Source of the DNA: Sarcocystis neurona
Lineage: Eukaryota; Apicomplexa; Conoidasida; Eucoccidiorida; Sarcocystidae
Assembly (NCBI GenBank): GCA_000727475.1
Contig: KL647290.1
Location: forward strand, 4,866,405-4,930,404
Length of the DNA stretch: 64,000 nt
Reading direction: 5' to 3'
The notes under the pieces were generated by a model that was not told the origin of the DNA, did no database searches, and saw only the letters and a program-made list of their open reading frames with translations. The translations under genes were made by a program, and so were the position numbers. Below, one piece after another: positions 46,686-57,603 of the stretch (position 1 is its first letter; each line of letters starts with the position of its first letter).

Positions 46686-49166
46686 TCAGCTCTGCAGAGT
46701 TTGTCTGAGACGGGCGCTCGTTCTTTCTACCGCACCTGTCTCGCAGTCTTGCGACAAATGTGCCTCCGCGCCTTCACGGTTCAGCCGATCTCCCAACCCC
46801 GATGTTTCCTCGTAGCGCTGTGGCAGGGCGCAAATGTTTCTCTCTCTGTCACAGACATCGATCTTTGTGGGAGACGTTGGACTTTCCTCATGTCTACCTG
46901 GACGTGTTTGTTGGCGAGCTTGCTTCAGTTCTTCTGCAAGCCTGGCTTTTTCTCGGGCGAGCCGTTTGACTAACTCCTGAAGACGCTGAAGTTCGTCTCC
47001 GGCGGACGGGCTAGTAGTGGACACGTACGCATGTTTTCGTTCCAATTTTCCAGTATTGACTGGTTTTTGGCAAGACTGGGAAAATGCTGCTGGGGGTGAG
47101 TTTTCAGGTAATGTTGTTTGCATCCTACCGGTACAAAGGGACCTGCCAGAGAGGTCTCCAAGGAAACCCTGTTTTGTCTCCTTCTTCATCAGTTGATTGC
47201 CATACTCAAAATTTATTCGCTTGGAAGTCAGCGTCCGTTTAACTTGCATGAGAAGAGACGACGGCCCGGTGTGAAAAAAATTCCCAGATACTTTCAACGT
47301 CCGAAGTTCACCGAAATTGGAAGAGAAGGGAAGCAACTCGCGGGCATCACTCAGACAGTTGTATGAGAGGTCCACTAAGAGCAAAGAAGCTGGAAAGACA
47401 TTCGCTGTCGCCGAGGAGTTGACGGGCTCTGGCTTACCACTTTGTAAAATATTTTTTGTTGACCTGCCTCTTCGCCAGTGTTGCCCCGATGTTTCTCCCA
47501 GCGTAATTTCTGCGACTATTTCTTCGTGTTCCTCGGGTGCGCACTTCCCTGTCCCTTTAACGCCTGTCGAACTGTCTCCCTTCACAGGATCCTTTTCTTT
47601 CCTATTTGGGTAAATGGCTGAATTATCATGCTCTGATACCCCTTCTTGGTCCTCACAACCTTGGTCAACCTCTCTGGGTTGTACACATTGCAGTACCTTT
47701 GTAAGACCCGGTTCTGCCAGATGGATTGCAGCTCTCTTGGCTGTTACAGTCTGCAGGTCCTTACCCTGGTGGGGTTTTGCACTACTCAGCTCTTTCTGAG
47801 CGACTGCGAGCGACGCGGCACCCTCAAGTTCCAAAGCGCTTCCAGTGTACACACAGGTAGAAATGGATCTTGACTCGTCACCATCGTCTGCAGAGAAGAC
47901 GCTGGCCTGAGTGCAGTTCCTGACTAGCAGAGTGTCTACTTTATTGAAAGGGACGATGAGCCTTTGCAGGGGCACTGCACCGACAAAGCATGTGAGGAAA
48001 TTGACGTCTTTAAGGTTGCACCCTGCCAGCACCAGGTTCTTCAAGCACACCAAACCTGCAAATGCTTGCAACGCTTCACTTTCCAGGGGCGTCCCACTAC
48101 AATTTACTGTTGCTAACCGAGAGAATGTATGGCATACAGGAAGGAGTGCCCATGCTCGACAGGCAGGAGGAAGGAGTTGAGGCACTCGATTTGCGGCGGA
48201 TGGATCGGTATGTCTGAAACAGTCAGACCCAAGGTGAAGTCGTTTTTCAGAAACACTGGCTGACTTTTCACGTGGAACAGATCGTCCTCTGTGTAACCGC
48301 CTATACGATGCACGCATTCTTTCCCATGATGCGAACCTACGTATTGCGGCGTTACCAGGTGTGCGTCGGTGTGTGCGACCCTGGTCACACGCGGTCGGCG
48401 AGTTGGCTGCGTACGATGAGCACTCACGATACGGTGCTTTTATCTGTAGTGTGGAGTTTTCTTCCAAGGTATGTGCGAAAGGGATATTAGGCGGAGCGCG
48501 TGTGTGATGGTCAGACGCACGGCGACTGAAAGAATGTCTTCCTTGTGGTTGTGCAGTTCCTTGTTCTTCGTGAGCTGTTGCCTCCCAAACTAGATGACAT
48601 GCGAGAGGACCTCCAGCGACAGAAGCCGTCGACTGCCGATTAACCAGAGTGTCGTCCGCAAAAGGGGTTTTAAATTGTAAAGTGCGCCAGTCTACCTCGT
48701 AGATGTCCAGACTATTCGTGGCGCGTTCTGTAGGTGCGTCTCTACGGGACAAATCCGTGCTCAAGCTGAAGATTTGAGGTTGACGCGTCTCCGCTAAAAT
48801 GGAAGGCTTCGCTGCAAGCACGTCCGTATCTACATATGCTTGATTCGCTACAGGCAGCTTTTCGTACCCCTGTCCGTTCGATTTCAGGTATTTTTCTGTT
48901 GCCAAGCGGCTCCAGTCTGTTTCAAGCTTCTGTTGGGTCTCAGATATAACAGCCTCCGATTTTTGAGCCTCAGAGAAACGTTTGGGGTGTTCGGACGCAG
49001 GCGGCGGTCGCTGTGACTGTTCGTTATGCTGGGGCTCACTACAATCCCTCTTTGTGTTGTTATGGGCTTTCTTTTCCGCTTTCCACCACCACTCGTCTTC
49101 CGGAGGATTTTGCTGTCCGCTGGCTGAAACAGGTTTTTCGGCGGACTCCTCCAAAACAAGCTCCAT
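46686..49166 (-). CDS. Leucine-rich-repeat and coiled-coil protein, single exon, 826 residues
   Basis: An uninterrupted ATG-to-TGA frame of 826 codons. The N-terminal third (about residues 1-330) is polar, low-complexity and rich in Glu, Lys, Ser and Gln, starting MELVLEESAEK. Leucine-rich repeats appear at about 345-405 (FSRLATVNCSGTPL, CLKNLVLAGCNLKD, PLQRLIVPFNKVD) and resume at about 595-640 (LLLVDLSYNCLSD, LRTLKVSGNFF), split by a charged insert. Residues about 722-755 form a coiled coil (DELQRLQELVKRLAREK). The pattern resembles SDS22-like LRR proteins of centrosome, cilium or phosphatase scaffolds, but the exact family is not recognised. A single exon is notable beside the intron-rich neighbours. 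Whether a 5' non-coding exon exists cannot be seen. Confidence 0.85.
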   Translation of the reverse strand: MELVLEESAEKPVSASGQQNPPEDEWWWKAEKKAHNNTKRDCSEPQHNEQSQRPPPASEHPKRFSEAQKSEAVISETQQKLETDWSRLATEKYLKSNGQGYEKLPVANQAYVDTDVLAAKPSILAETRQPQIFSLSTDLSRRDAPTERATNSLDIYEVDWRTLQFKTPFADDTLVNRQSTASVAGGPLACHLVWEATAHEEQGTAQPQGRHSFSRRASDHHTRAPPNIPFAHTLEENSTLQIKAPYRECSSYAANSPTACDQGRTHRRTPGNAAIRRFASWERMRASYRRLHRGRSVPREKSASVSEKRLHLGSDCFRHTDPSAANRVPQLLPPACRAWALLPVCHTFSRLATVNCSGTPLESEALQAFAGLVCLKNLVLAGCNLKDVNFLTCFVGAVPLQRLIVPFNKVDTLLVRNCTQASVFSADDGDESRSISTCVYTGSALELEGAASLAVAQKELSSAKPHQGKDLQTVTAKRAAIHLAEPGLTKVLQCVQPREVDQGCEDQEGVSEHDNSAIYPNRKEKDPVKGDSSTGVKGTGKCAPEEHEEIVAEITLGETSGQHWRRGRSTKNILQSGKPEPVNSSATANVFPASLLLVDLSYNCLSDARELLPFSSNFGELRTLKVSGNFFHTGPSSLLMQVKRTLTSKRINFEYGNQLMKKETKQGFLGDLSGRSLCTGRMQTTLPENSPPAAFSQSCQKPVNTGKLERKHAYVSTTSPSAGDELQRLQELVKRLAREKARLAEELKQARQQTRPGRHEESPTSPTKIDVCDRERNICALPQRYEETSGLGDRLNREGAEAHLSQDCETGAVERTSARLRQTLQS

Positions 49167-49954
49167 CGAGGAAGTGAGTCAGGACTGATAAACAAGATGC
49201 TATTCAGAAGCAGTCGGTTGGTACAACACAACGTCCCAAAGTACAATGGTAGCAGCACTCCCTAGCGTACGATACACCGATACTGAGGGAAGGTACATCG
49301 GTAAAGCCAGTGACGCTCGCAGTCGTCTCGTGCTTCGACTGACAACTCTGCTGCACGACCTCTTGGAGTACTCGTAGAGTCGCGAAACACTCTTGCGTCA
49401 GTCTGTCATCTGTCGACTTTCAGAAGAGTTGTATTATCATTTTAGTTTGGGCAATACATGACAGTATTGATAATCTCAGAGGGCTGATAGAGCCGATGCA
49501 GCACATGTGGACGCGGGGTGCGGGTGCACCCGTGCTTCCGTTGAAAACTCTGACCGAACAGCAGTTGCGAACTGTCTGAAGTAAGGCATCTGATACTCAC
49601 CGCGGGCACTGCTGCTCACCGCAGATCACAAAACTCACAGTCTTGTATTTGGGAGAGACATGTCAAAACCTGCGGGACATCGTGCCCAAGGTGTCGGGGC
49701 TTGGACCAAAACGATGGTTCCTGCCAGATTCACCCTGTATATAAATATACACCTGTGTATATCCATATATGTATGTATATATATATATTCACGGACACGA
49801 ATATGTGTCTGAAAATGTCCACTTGCAACTGAGCTGTCGAGGATTGTCGGAAGTGAAGGAGTCCCCGCCTCATCGGGCTTTATCTCATAATGCCTTTACT
49901 GGCACATGCACTAACTATATCCTTCTAAAGATCTCTTAGGCCCTAGCCGCCAGC

Positions 49955-50072
49955 GTGCGACCACCCCGCAGGCCAGCATGTGAGTCTGAACACACATTTG
50001 ATGTCAAAGGGTCAGGCGCTTCCGGTGCCGTGCGTATCACGCAAATAGTTCGAAACTTCTTGAGCAACAGAG
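49955..50072 (+). CDS. Possible exon, hypothetical
   Basis: Reads CESEHTFDVKGSGASGAVRITQIVRNFLSNR and then meets a good donor gtaaga at about 50073. It lies divergently from the LRR gene. Its start is not defined: the open frame begins with GTG, and there is a possible acceptor ccccgcag at about 49970. Function unknown. Confidence 0.3.
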
Positions 50073-50507
50073 TAAGAGCTAAACAGCGGTGCGCTTTCGA
50101 CCCTCTCTATGTGACAAAGCCAACGCTGTTGATCACTGCGTCACCCCATGCATGAGACAGAAACGTACACAATCCTGGTGTGTGTACGACTGTACCAATC
50201 CACTCTCGAGTAATCAAAGGTACGTACCCGTGGGTTTCAGCGGTGCTAGGGACACACAGCCGTAGACACTCAGCCACAACCATATGTGCAGATATACACA
50301 AGAATGTTAGAGCCTCCCTGCAGTTACATCGTGCAGGATGTGAAGCACTTTTCCGAGCTTTCCAAGCAAATCTCTGTGTGAACGAGGGTGTCTAGGTAGC
50401 CAGGTTCGTCAACCTTTACGAGGAAAGATTCTCTGCACGGCGCTTCAGTTGACTGCACTCTTCGTGTCTCCCAAAAAACCCCTCACTTCTGCGCACCTGT
50501 GTTTCGC

Positions 50508-50731
50508 TGTTGCCTCAGTCAAACAACATCAATGAATGCTTTCTTCGCTGCCTTGTTATACCGTCTTCAGATCAGTATTTTTTCACTTGCGTGCTGCGTC
50601 AACAGTACGGCCCCACATACACATGCAGCCTGTGTTCGCGGCTACCCAAGAATGTACTACGCTTCTCTGGATTTGTGTGTGGGAACAGCGTTCCAAAGTT
50701 GCTGTATGTGCCGCTGTACGGGGAACATCAG
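50508..50731 (+). CDS. Possible exon with Cys pairs, hypothetical
   Basis: The + frame reads CFLRCLVIPSSDQYFF, TYTCSLCSRLPKNVLRF and SGFVCGNSVPKLLYVPLY, and ends at a donor-like gtaaga near 50732. Two CxxC-like spacings suggest a small metal-binding fold, but this is inference only. A second + frame (50536-51009) overlaps it and is also long. It may belong with the exon near 50 kb and with a VMDTRDSTCINRRTE stretch after an acceptor at about 50990. Confidence 0.35.
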
Positions 50732-51330
50732 TAAGAGGCCAAATAGTCAACGTCCGTAATGCAGATAACAATGGTGGAACCGTATTGTGGGTTTCTGAAG
50801 CCTCACTCGTATTGTTGGGTTCGAAAATTGTTACGGCTATTGCTCTCGGCAGCCTTTCCGACTTATGTTCATCAATGGAGCTTCGTCATGTCCTAGGAGT
50901 AAGTGGCATTTCTACAGGAAGCACGCACAAATTCTCCTGCTGTGGCGCATACTGCACAAGATGGTGTAGTGGTCGACTACAATGGTTCTTAGGTGATGGA
51001 CACGCGTGATTCAACCTGCATCAACAGGCGCACTGAGTTTTGCGGAACCGCAAGGCCTAGCAAGTACGTTTGTACCCTGGGTGTAGATTTCTTGTTTTCA
51101 TGGGAAAGCCCTGTCCTCCAGTCAATGAGTGCTCGTTGTATCAGGCGGGGCTGCACAAGTTGAAAATGAAGCGCAGTGTGGATCCACTAGTACGACTTCC
51201 TTCCTCTGCGCCTCGTGAGCGGCAGTCACGACAAGCTGTGACACAGAGCAGCACGAGCAGACCGTTGCTGAGTTGTTTGCGAAGTCAGTTAGAGCGTTCG
51301 CGTCAAATACGGGCGCGAGGTAGCAACAGG

Positions 51331-51528
51331 GGAACGAGTAAATGTTGGTGGAGGTGGAGCTTGTCTCCGCGACGTGTGTGTACCTCAGAACGCTCAAGAG
51401 AAAAAACAGCAAAGTGACAGAAGAAAATCGGAACGAGCAAATGTTGGTGGAGGTGGAACTTGTCTCCACGACGTGTGTGTACCTCAGAAGGCTCAAGAGA
51501 AAAAACGGCAAAGTGAGAGAAGAAAATC
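51331..51528 (+). repeat. Tandem duplication, two 99-bp units, open in frame
   Basis: Copies at 51331-51429 and 51430-51528 differ at about nine positions. On the + strand an ATG at 51342 opens a frame that reads MLVEVELVS, then TCVYLR and LKRKN in both copies, so the unit equals 33 residues. The minus strand is also open across both copies. Whether either is translated is unknown. Confidence 0.85.
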
Positions 51529-52750
51529 TTCACATGTTACTGAGCCCCGGTTGACAGAACATACCTGCGTGCACAAACTAACATTTTTCCTTTCCCGACG
51601 CCATGTAGAACAGCATACGGAGGACTTACATTACTAAACAGAGCGGACGCAACGGAACGTGAGACGGGCCCAGGATTAAACAAGTTCTCTCCAAAATAAT
51701 GCGGAGAGCGGGCAGAAGTTGAGGTCACATTGTAACACTTGCTATTTTGAAGTGCGTTTGCCGTTAGGCAGTGCATCACGGAAGCCGGCAACGTGGACTT
51801 CTGAGCGGGTAGGAATTTGTCGGACAAAATGCGCACTGAAGGCTACAGTGCAAAGATGTGTAAGAGGCGTTTCGCTAGTCTGCGTGTGAAAAAACTAAAT
51901 GACCTGGAAGTGGTACTCACAGCATACCGGAGAAGGCTTATCTCCAATGCCGATGTCGCAAAACGGCGCCAGCCACGTAGCAACGCAGAAATTTGGACTC
52001 GCAGATGCAGCAAGAAGGTCTCCAAACACGTAGCAAAACAGAATGTAAGGACCTGGAGGTATTAGGCGGCCCCACGCGTACTCAACGGATGTCTTAATGG
52101 AGATATGTACGTGAATATATACATGGATACGCAGGTGAAACGTTCGCGAGTACTTTGCATATGCCCGCAGACACCGTACGGCCTTGCACAATTCAGTATG
52201 CTGGTGCTCTTCGTTCCTACAAAACAAGAGTACCAGTCAAGGCTTCATTGTTTCAAGCACGTGCAACAGCGCATTTGATAGATCATGCACCCTTTTGATT
52301 CCCTGCATAAAAAGGGGCGTACCGCCCTCTTGTCAGCAGTGTTATTGAGACATAAATGCATAGGTCGCATGCACAATTATCGATGTTCCGCCACTGTTTT
52401 GCATCCGTGTGGCGCTGGTGGGTAAACGAACACAGTGGGAGATCATTCGAGAGTCTCATACGGGTCCATGTTCTGTCTCAAAAATGCCATCACTTTGCAG
52501 TTGTCAGGCGGCTTTCCCCGCCTGCTGGTGAGCCACAGTGACTACAACAACACGGTTTTTTACTGCCTACATAATACTCCGTCGTCAAGTTGAACCCGAC
52601 CCACTCACACGTATGTATGTGGGCAACGGCGTATGTTGCCCGTCTTGCGGGGACGCCGAGCTCAACTTACGATTTGTCTCGACTATGCGGACCACACTAA
52701 ACCTTTGTTACGACTTTCGATGAACGCTCCTATAAGAGTGTAGGAGGCGA
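51529..52750. other. No gene called
   Basis: A Lys/Arg-rich + frame (51829-52044, reads MRTEGYSAKMCKRRF, with a gtaagg donor after VAKQN) is possibly coding, but it has no partner exon that I can identify. Confidence 0.3.
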
Positions 52751-52758
52751 ACCCCGTC

Positions 52759-52945
52759 GTGCGCCACGGAAGAGCACACGGTGAAGCTACAGAATCTACA
52801 GAAACAGAGGCACTAGAGGATATTTTCCGACGGCTAGGAAAAGAGGAAAGCCCTGTGGTTTCCAAGCACTTTTCTGTTGCGTACGGCAGAGAGAACACGA
52901 TAATTCATGACGCGTGCACGTTCTACCCGAGATTTTTGCGGACAG
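52759..52945 (+). CDS. Possible exon, hypothetical
   Basis: The + frame reads GEATESTETEALEDIFRRLGK, then ESPVVSKHFSVAYGREN and FYPRFLRT, followed by a gtgaga donor near 52946. The acidic-helical composition is protein-like, but no start or acceptor is clear. A long Val-rich or Ser-rich frame runs on the opposite strand just downstream (52982-53308). Low confidence. Confidence 0.3.
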
Positions 52946-53406
52946 GTGAGACAATACCGACATTCACGACGTTTCCGCAGCCTATTTAGAGAGAGAGAGG
53001 TTGTGCACCCTACAGAGGAAAATCACTGCTACTGCACAGCAAACATAAGTAGGGACTGTGGCAGTCGCACTCAGTTGCGGGAGAACGAGCACCTTTTCCA
53101 CAGGGGAGGGCCTCACGACAGCATCAGCGCTCCCGTTCGCTACTGCTGGTGTTACTTTCACCACTATTATTACTGCTACTACTTCTCGTACGGGCTGACC
53201 AACCGACTTGGCAAGCTCCGAGATTAAAGCACTCAAAGTCCATACACGTCTCCGAAATTGGTGGTGTGTAAACTCGTCTTCGAGAGGATTAAAGTGTGTA
53301 GCGTACAACGTTTTAAGCTGAATTTGGATTGTTTACGAGCGAAAGGATGCGACAGCAACTTGGCAGACGTGAAGCGTGCGCGGTGAGAACACGACGATAC
53401 GCGTAT

Positions 53407-54001
53407 TCAAGCGTGCCTTCGCGATTGCATGCCTGCGCGGTTAACGACTTTTTCAAGAGATCGATGTATGGTTTGGAACACAGCTGCGCGCTCTTCATTG
53501 GCCGCTGAAACCTGAAGACGAGCGGTATGGAAAAACTCGCTTGTACTGTCCTGTTCACCAAAGGCCTACTCCATTTCTTTGTGAGCGCAGCTCGCTAAGG
53601 TCAACCAGTAAAGCGTCTCTTTCCAGGTGAAGCAAAGCCAAGCGTTCTTTGACCTCTTTTTCTTTCGCTTGTTCCGAAAACAACTGAATGGCGCGCACCA
53701 CCATATGGACACGACAACGCACACCAGAGCATATAAACTGATAACTTTGTCATGATTCAGACGGATTTTTTTTTACCTCGCGTTGCAAGGCTTGCAGCTG
53801 TTCAAGTTCTTTGCCCAGTTTCCTCCGCAGGGACGACACCGCGAGATCGAAATCAGAGTAAATTTGAGCTACAAGCGGATCGATTTTGGCCACGTCACCA
53901 GGAACTCTGGAATTTCCGTTTCTATCGTAATCACTGGGAGTTCCTGCTTCTTCCATTTGTTTCTCACAAGAAGGCTCGGAGTGTTCTCTCAAATGTGCCA
54001 T
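53407..54001 (-). CDS. Small coiled-coil protein, three exons, 147 residues
   Basis: Exons on the minus strand: 54001-53777 (ATG), 53683-53570 and 53511-53407 (TGA), all in phase. Introns are 93 and 58 bases, with donors gtaaaa and gtaggc and acceptors gcgccattcag and gctcgtcttcag. The product begins MAHLREHSEPSCEKQMEEAG. From about residue 40 it is almost entirely helical heptad-like sequence: VAQIYSDFDLAVSSLRRK, LEQLQALQRELFSEQAKEK, LALLHLERDALLVDLSELR, and AVFQTIHRSLEKVVNRAG. No family recognised. Size and coiled coil would suit a structural, kinetochore or complex-assembly subunit, but this is inference. Confidence 0.7.
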
Positions 54002-56292
54002 CTGTGGACTCTTCTCGCTGACAGAAAATGCCGACCGCAGCCGTATGGACCAGTGAAACTGAACTGCTGTACACTTGTAAGACGTATACTAAAAGACGAG
54101 CACCGTGCAACCACGCTGTTACCTGGAACTGGTGTGATGCTAGGGCGTCGGGATAAAGCGTCAAAGAATGTGCAACCGCCTAAGTAGCGTCTACTGGACT
54201 TGCTCAACCGTCTCCTACTTTTCTTGCTACTCTGGTTAGATTGACCGCAAAGTGTTTTGCAAGCTCGGGTGATCGACAGTGGCCACTGCGACCGCAGCAG
54301 GGGGTGTACAGACACTGTGGAGCGATCGGCAAAGAAGACTTCGCGCATCAACAAGATTTCACCACTTACAAAAGTTGGGCTTACAAGTGGCCGGCTAAAA
54401 AGTTGATATTCCTCATTACAGGATTACACGGTCCCGCGAAAGGACGAAGGCGGTGGCAGCTCATACTTCGTATTGACTCTGAAAAACCCATCCTCGCAAC
54501 CTCTGCAGAGAGTACGACCAGTCAACTGCTACGTGTACGAATGCAAAACCGTGAAGAGAAGAGCTGCTCGCTTGCACTCACTGCAAGCTGAGCAAAGTGT
54601 TCCTCGTATGCTTGGTAATCTCTAAGGACGCAGAAAGACATAAACGGTTCACTCCTCGGGGCTGACACGAACCAAGAAAACAATCCCACTGTGTTATCTT
54701 GCTGCCCAGCAGATACACATCAACTCCGAGACGCGCCCTGATTCTTGAATGAGAGCAGGTTCACCAAAAAGATCATCCTCCACTTCCACATTACAGTAGT
54801 ACTACTTCGATCTGCCCGTTTTACTGCGTATGATCTGATTATCTTCCACCTACTGGAATCACCTACTGGCCTTCACCATCTGTACTGTCTTGCTTCTTCA
54901 GAAAATCCACTATGTGGAGTGTACCTCGATGTGAACATTACAGCAGGATGGTTTGTCTTCTATTTTCAAAATTGTGGTCCCCTGTGCAATAGAAAATGAC
55001 CACTACATAATTCTCTTGTATAATGGAAGGGACACGTACACACGGAGAAAGAAACAAAACTCGGTGCCTAGCCACGTGAAGCTCTTAGCGCATAATGTTT
55101 ACGAGGCGTCATGTCGCCTAGACAGTCGCAGCGTCTCCTTTTCCAACTCTTCCCTCCCGTACTCAGGCACGCTTGTGACTGAGGTCACAAAGCCAATCCT
55201 CACAGACTCCTGGCCACGCAGCACGAACAATAGGCTATACTGAACAGAGAAGCACGTAACTTTGTACGTAATTAAACACGTCAGAGTTCTCACTAATGTA
55301 TATGTGTATTTATTTGTATACGTACGGCTCTTTACGCTGACGCGTCTACGTATCACATGATAAGGTGAACTTTCGTTCCTAAATGATTGTTATTCAAAAG
55401 AACTGTAATGAGTCGGTGGTCGGCGAGTATGCCTTCGCGTAACGATGCGATGGGACCGAGTACTCGGTCCCACCGCATCAGGAAGTACATACATGTATAT
55501 GTGTACTTCCTGAGTACCAGTTAGGCTTCAAGAGCAGTCTCCACGGAATACTCCGCAGTGAACTGTAGCGCCTTCGCATGTCGTCTGCTGTGACGTGCCT
55601 TCCTTGTAGAAGTCTGCGGCAGGTCTCTCACGCATCCGCACCACCGAAACACAGGCTTCCCACCCCGGTTTGAGTGCTCAGGAATTACGCGGGAAAGCTG
55701 TGTATTCATCTCTGTGACGAGCGCTTGCACTCACGGTATTGTTTTACAACTGGACAAAAGCTAGTGCCAGCACCTGATACTAGAGGGCTGTTCAAGATCT
55801 ACAGAGTCTATCGCGGGTCCATTTTCCTAGAATGGGCGGTGCTCTTCATTTGCCTCTCTTGCTTCACAGCGCTGAGTGACTTTAAGTCGCCCCTGAGGAC
55901 ATATGCACACGTGCGTCAGCACCTGAACGCGGTATATAAGTGCGTACATGTATTATGTCAAAGGACGCACCCGCGCACCTGCGTATATCTGTATGTGCGG
56001 TCAAATATAAGGATATGCATATATATATATGTGCGAGTACATATACGTAAATGTGTATCCAGCGCAGTTAAGAGGCTCTCACCTTTGTACAAAAACGTGT
56101 GAAACACAACTCGTATTTTGTTTCAGTTGGTGGCATTGTCGTGCTGCAGAAAGGCTGGTGCACTTCTTGCCCCATTCAATATCAGTCTGCGTACCTGTAG
56201 GATATCAGGCAGACGTAGATGCAAAGCGGCGCATTACTCGTGGCGTTTGGATATATATATATATATATACACTGTGTCCCACACTCCTCCGC
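54002..56292. other. Weak ORFs only
   Basis: Candidates are a + frame at 54241-54591 (reads HQQDFTTYKSWAYKWPAKK), a minus frame at 55706-55521 that starts MNTQLSRVIPEHSNRGGK and ends VETALEA, and an opposing + frame at 55674-55930 with one hydrophobic segment. The second has the best composition (62 residues from ATG) but overlaps the third. No splice chain was established. Confidence 0.3.
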
Positions 56293-56530
56293 AAGTGTGC
56301 AGCCGTATCCGTTTGTGCATGTATACCAGTGCACGGTAATTATCTACTGGAGGAGATCCCCAGCTGGTAAGAGTTAGAGGTGAAAGCTCTCGTTTTAGGC
56401 CGGATGGGGGGAAGTGTGCAGCCGTATCCGTTTGTGCATGTATACCAGTGCACGGTGATAATCTAGTGAAGGAAATCTCCACCTGGTATGAATTATAGAT
56501 GAAAGCTCTCGTTTTAGGCCGGATGGGCCA
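56293..56530. repeat. Tandem duplication, two 119-bp units
   Basis: Copies at 56293-56411 and 56412-56530 share aagtgtgcagccgtatccg, gtataccagtgcacggt and gaaagctctcgttttaggcc, with about 15 differences concentrated in the second half. Confidence 0.88.
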
Positions 56531-57384
56531 GGAGTACGATTGTAAAAATACGTTATCAGTTTTGGCGATGAGTGGGGCGACGTGCACTGGACCAGCTGTA
56601 CATATATCCTGGAGTACTCGGCCTCCAGCAAAGCAGTGCTGGTATAGAAACAGGCAGACTTCAGCCCGCGGCAACATACAGTCACGAGTAGATTTGCGTA
56701 TCTACGCAGGCATGCGTATGCATATACGTAGAGAAGTGTTGTATCCGTACACGTACACTCACAGAAGCCTGGACATAATTTATTTACGCATCATTAACTA
56801 GCAGTTTATGAGTTTATGAGTATTCGTACTTGTATACAACTACAGAAGGTATGCGGACATCACCTCCTGCGCATGTACCTCTGTGTTGTTTGTGCACACA
56901 TCTCCCTGCGCTCCTGCATGCAGCTTCGCGTGTCGGCATAGTTACTCTGTCGTTGGGTTGAATAGTAGACTTTGTCTCCAACGGCGTGAACACAAATGGA
57001 CAAAGTGACGCTCTGTCTGACTGCAGTTTTCCCGCGCAGTATTCCGTGTAGCAGATACCGCGTACACGACTGAAATCTGGAACTGTTTTCCTGTTTGATC
57101 AGCCTGGCATCCCACAATAATGTGTTGCAAGTGCCCGACTATATTGCTTTCGCGTATCGGTTTACACTAGTTTACCTTTTTCTTGGTCTTCTGCGCCCTT
57201 CCTCCTTATAAATTCCCACAGGCAACCCCGTTAGCACAGTGATGCGTCGTAAAAGTTGTGGTCGTCATACTTTCGTTCCACCAATGATCGACCTCTCCGA
57301 TACACTGGCGTTCTGGATTTGCGCTCTCTCCTTCTCTTCCTTGTCTCTTCCACGTATAAAGACTACGTCTCTCGTTCTTCGCAG

Positions 57385-57603
57385 AAGCCACTCTTGCGTG
57401 AAATGAAGAGTGCGTTCTCCGCCGCTGCAAACGTCTCATCGCTGAATCGCCCTCCCTCACTGAGAAAAATTAATGACGGCAGAAGTCGCGGTGCATTTCC
57501 ACACAGTGACACGCAACCTCTGCGGACATCTTTCCATGTCTTATCGCCGAGCGGCCTTCTCAGCACGGCCACTGTGCTTCCCCTCATACAGCAGGCGTCT
57601 TAG
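57385..57603 (+). CDS. Probable terminal exon, hypothetical
   Basis: The exon follows a strong pyrimidine tract and acceptor (ctctcgttcttcgcag) and runs 73 codons to TAG. It reads KPLLREMKSAFSAAANVSS, then LNRPPSLRKINDGRSRG and ends VLPLIQQAS. The composition is protein-like and Ser/Arg/Pro-rich. Upstream exons are not identified; an ATG at 57242 has no good donor in phase. The antisense frame (57587-57363) is also open. Function unknown. Confidence 0.4.
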   Translation, partial: KPLLREMKSAFSAAANVSSLNRPPSLRKINDGRSRGAFPHSDTQPLRTSFHVLSPSGLLSTATVLPLIQQAS

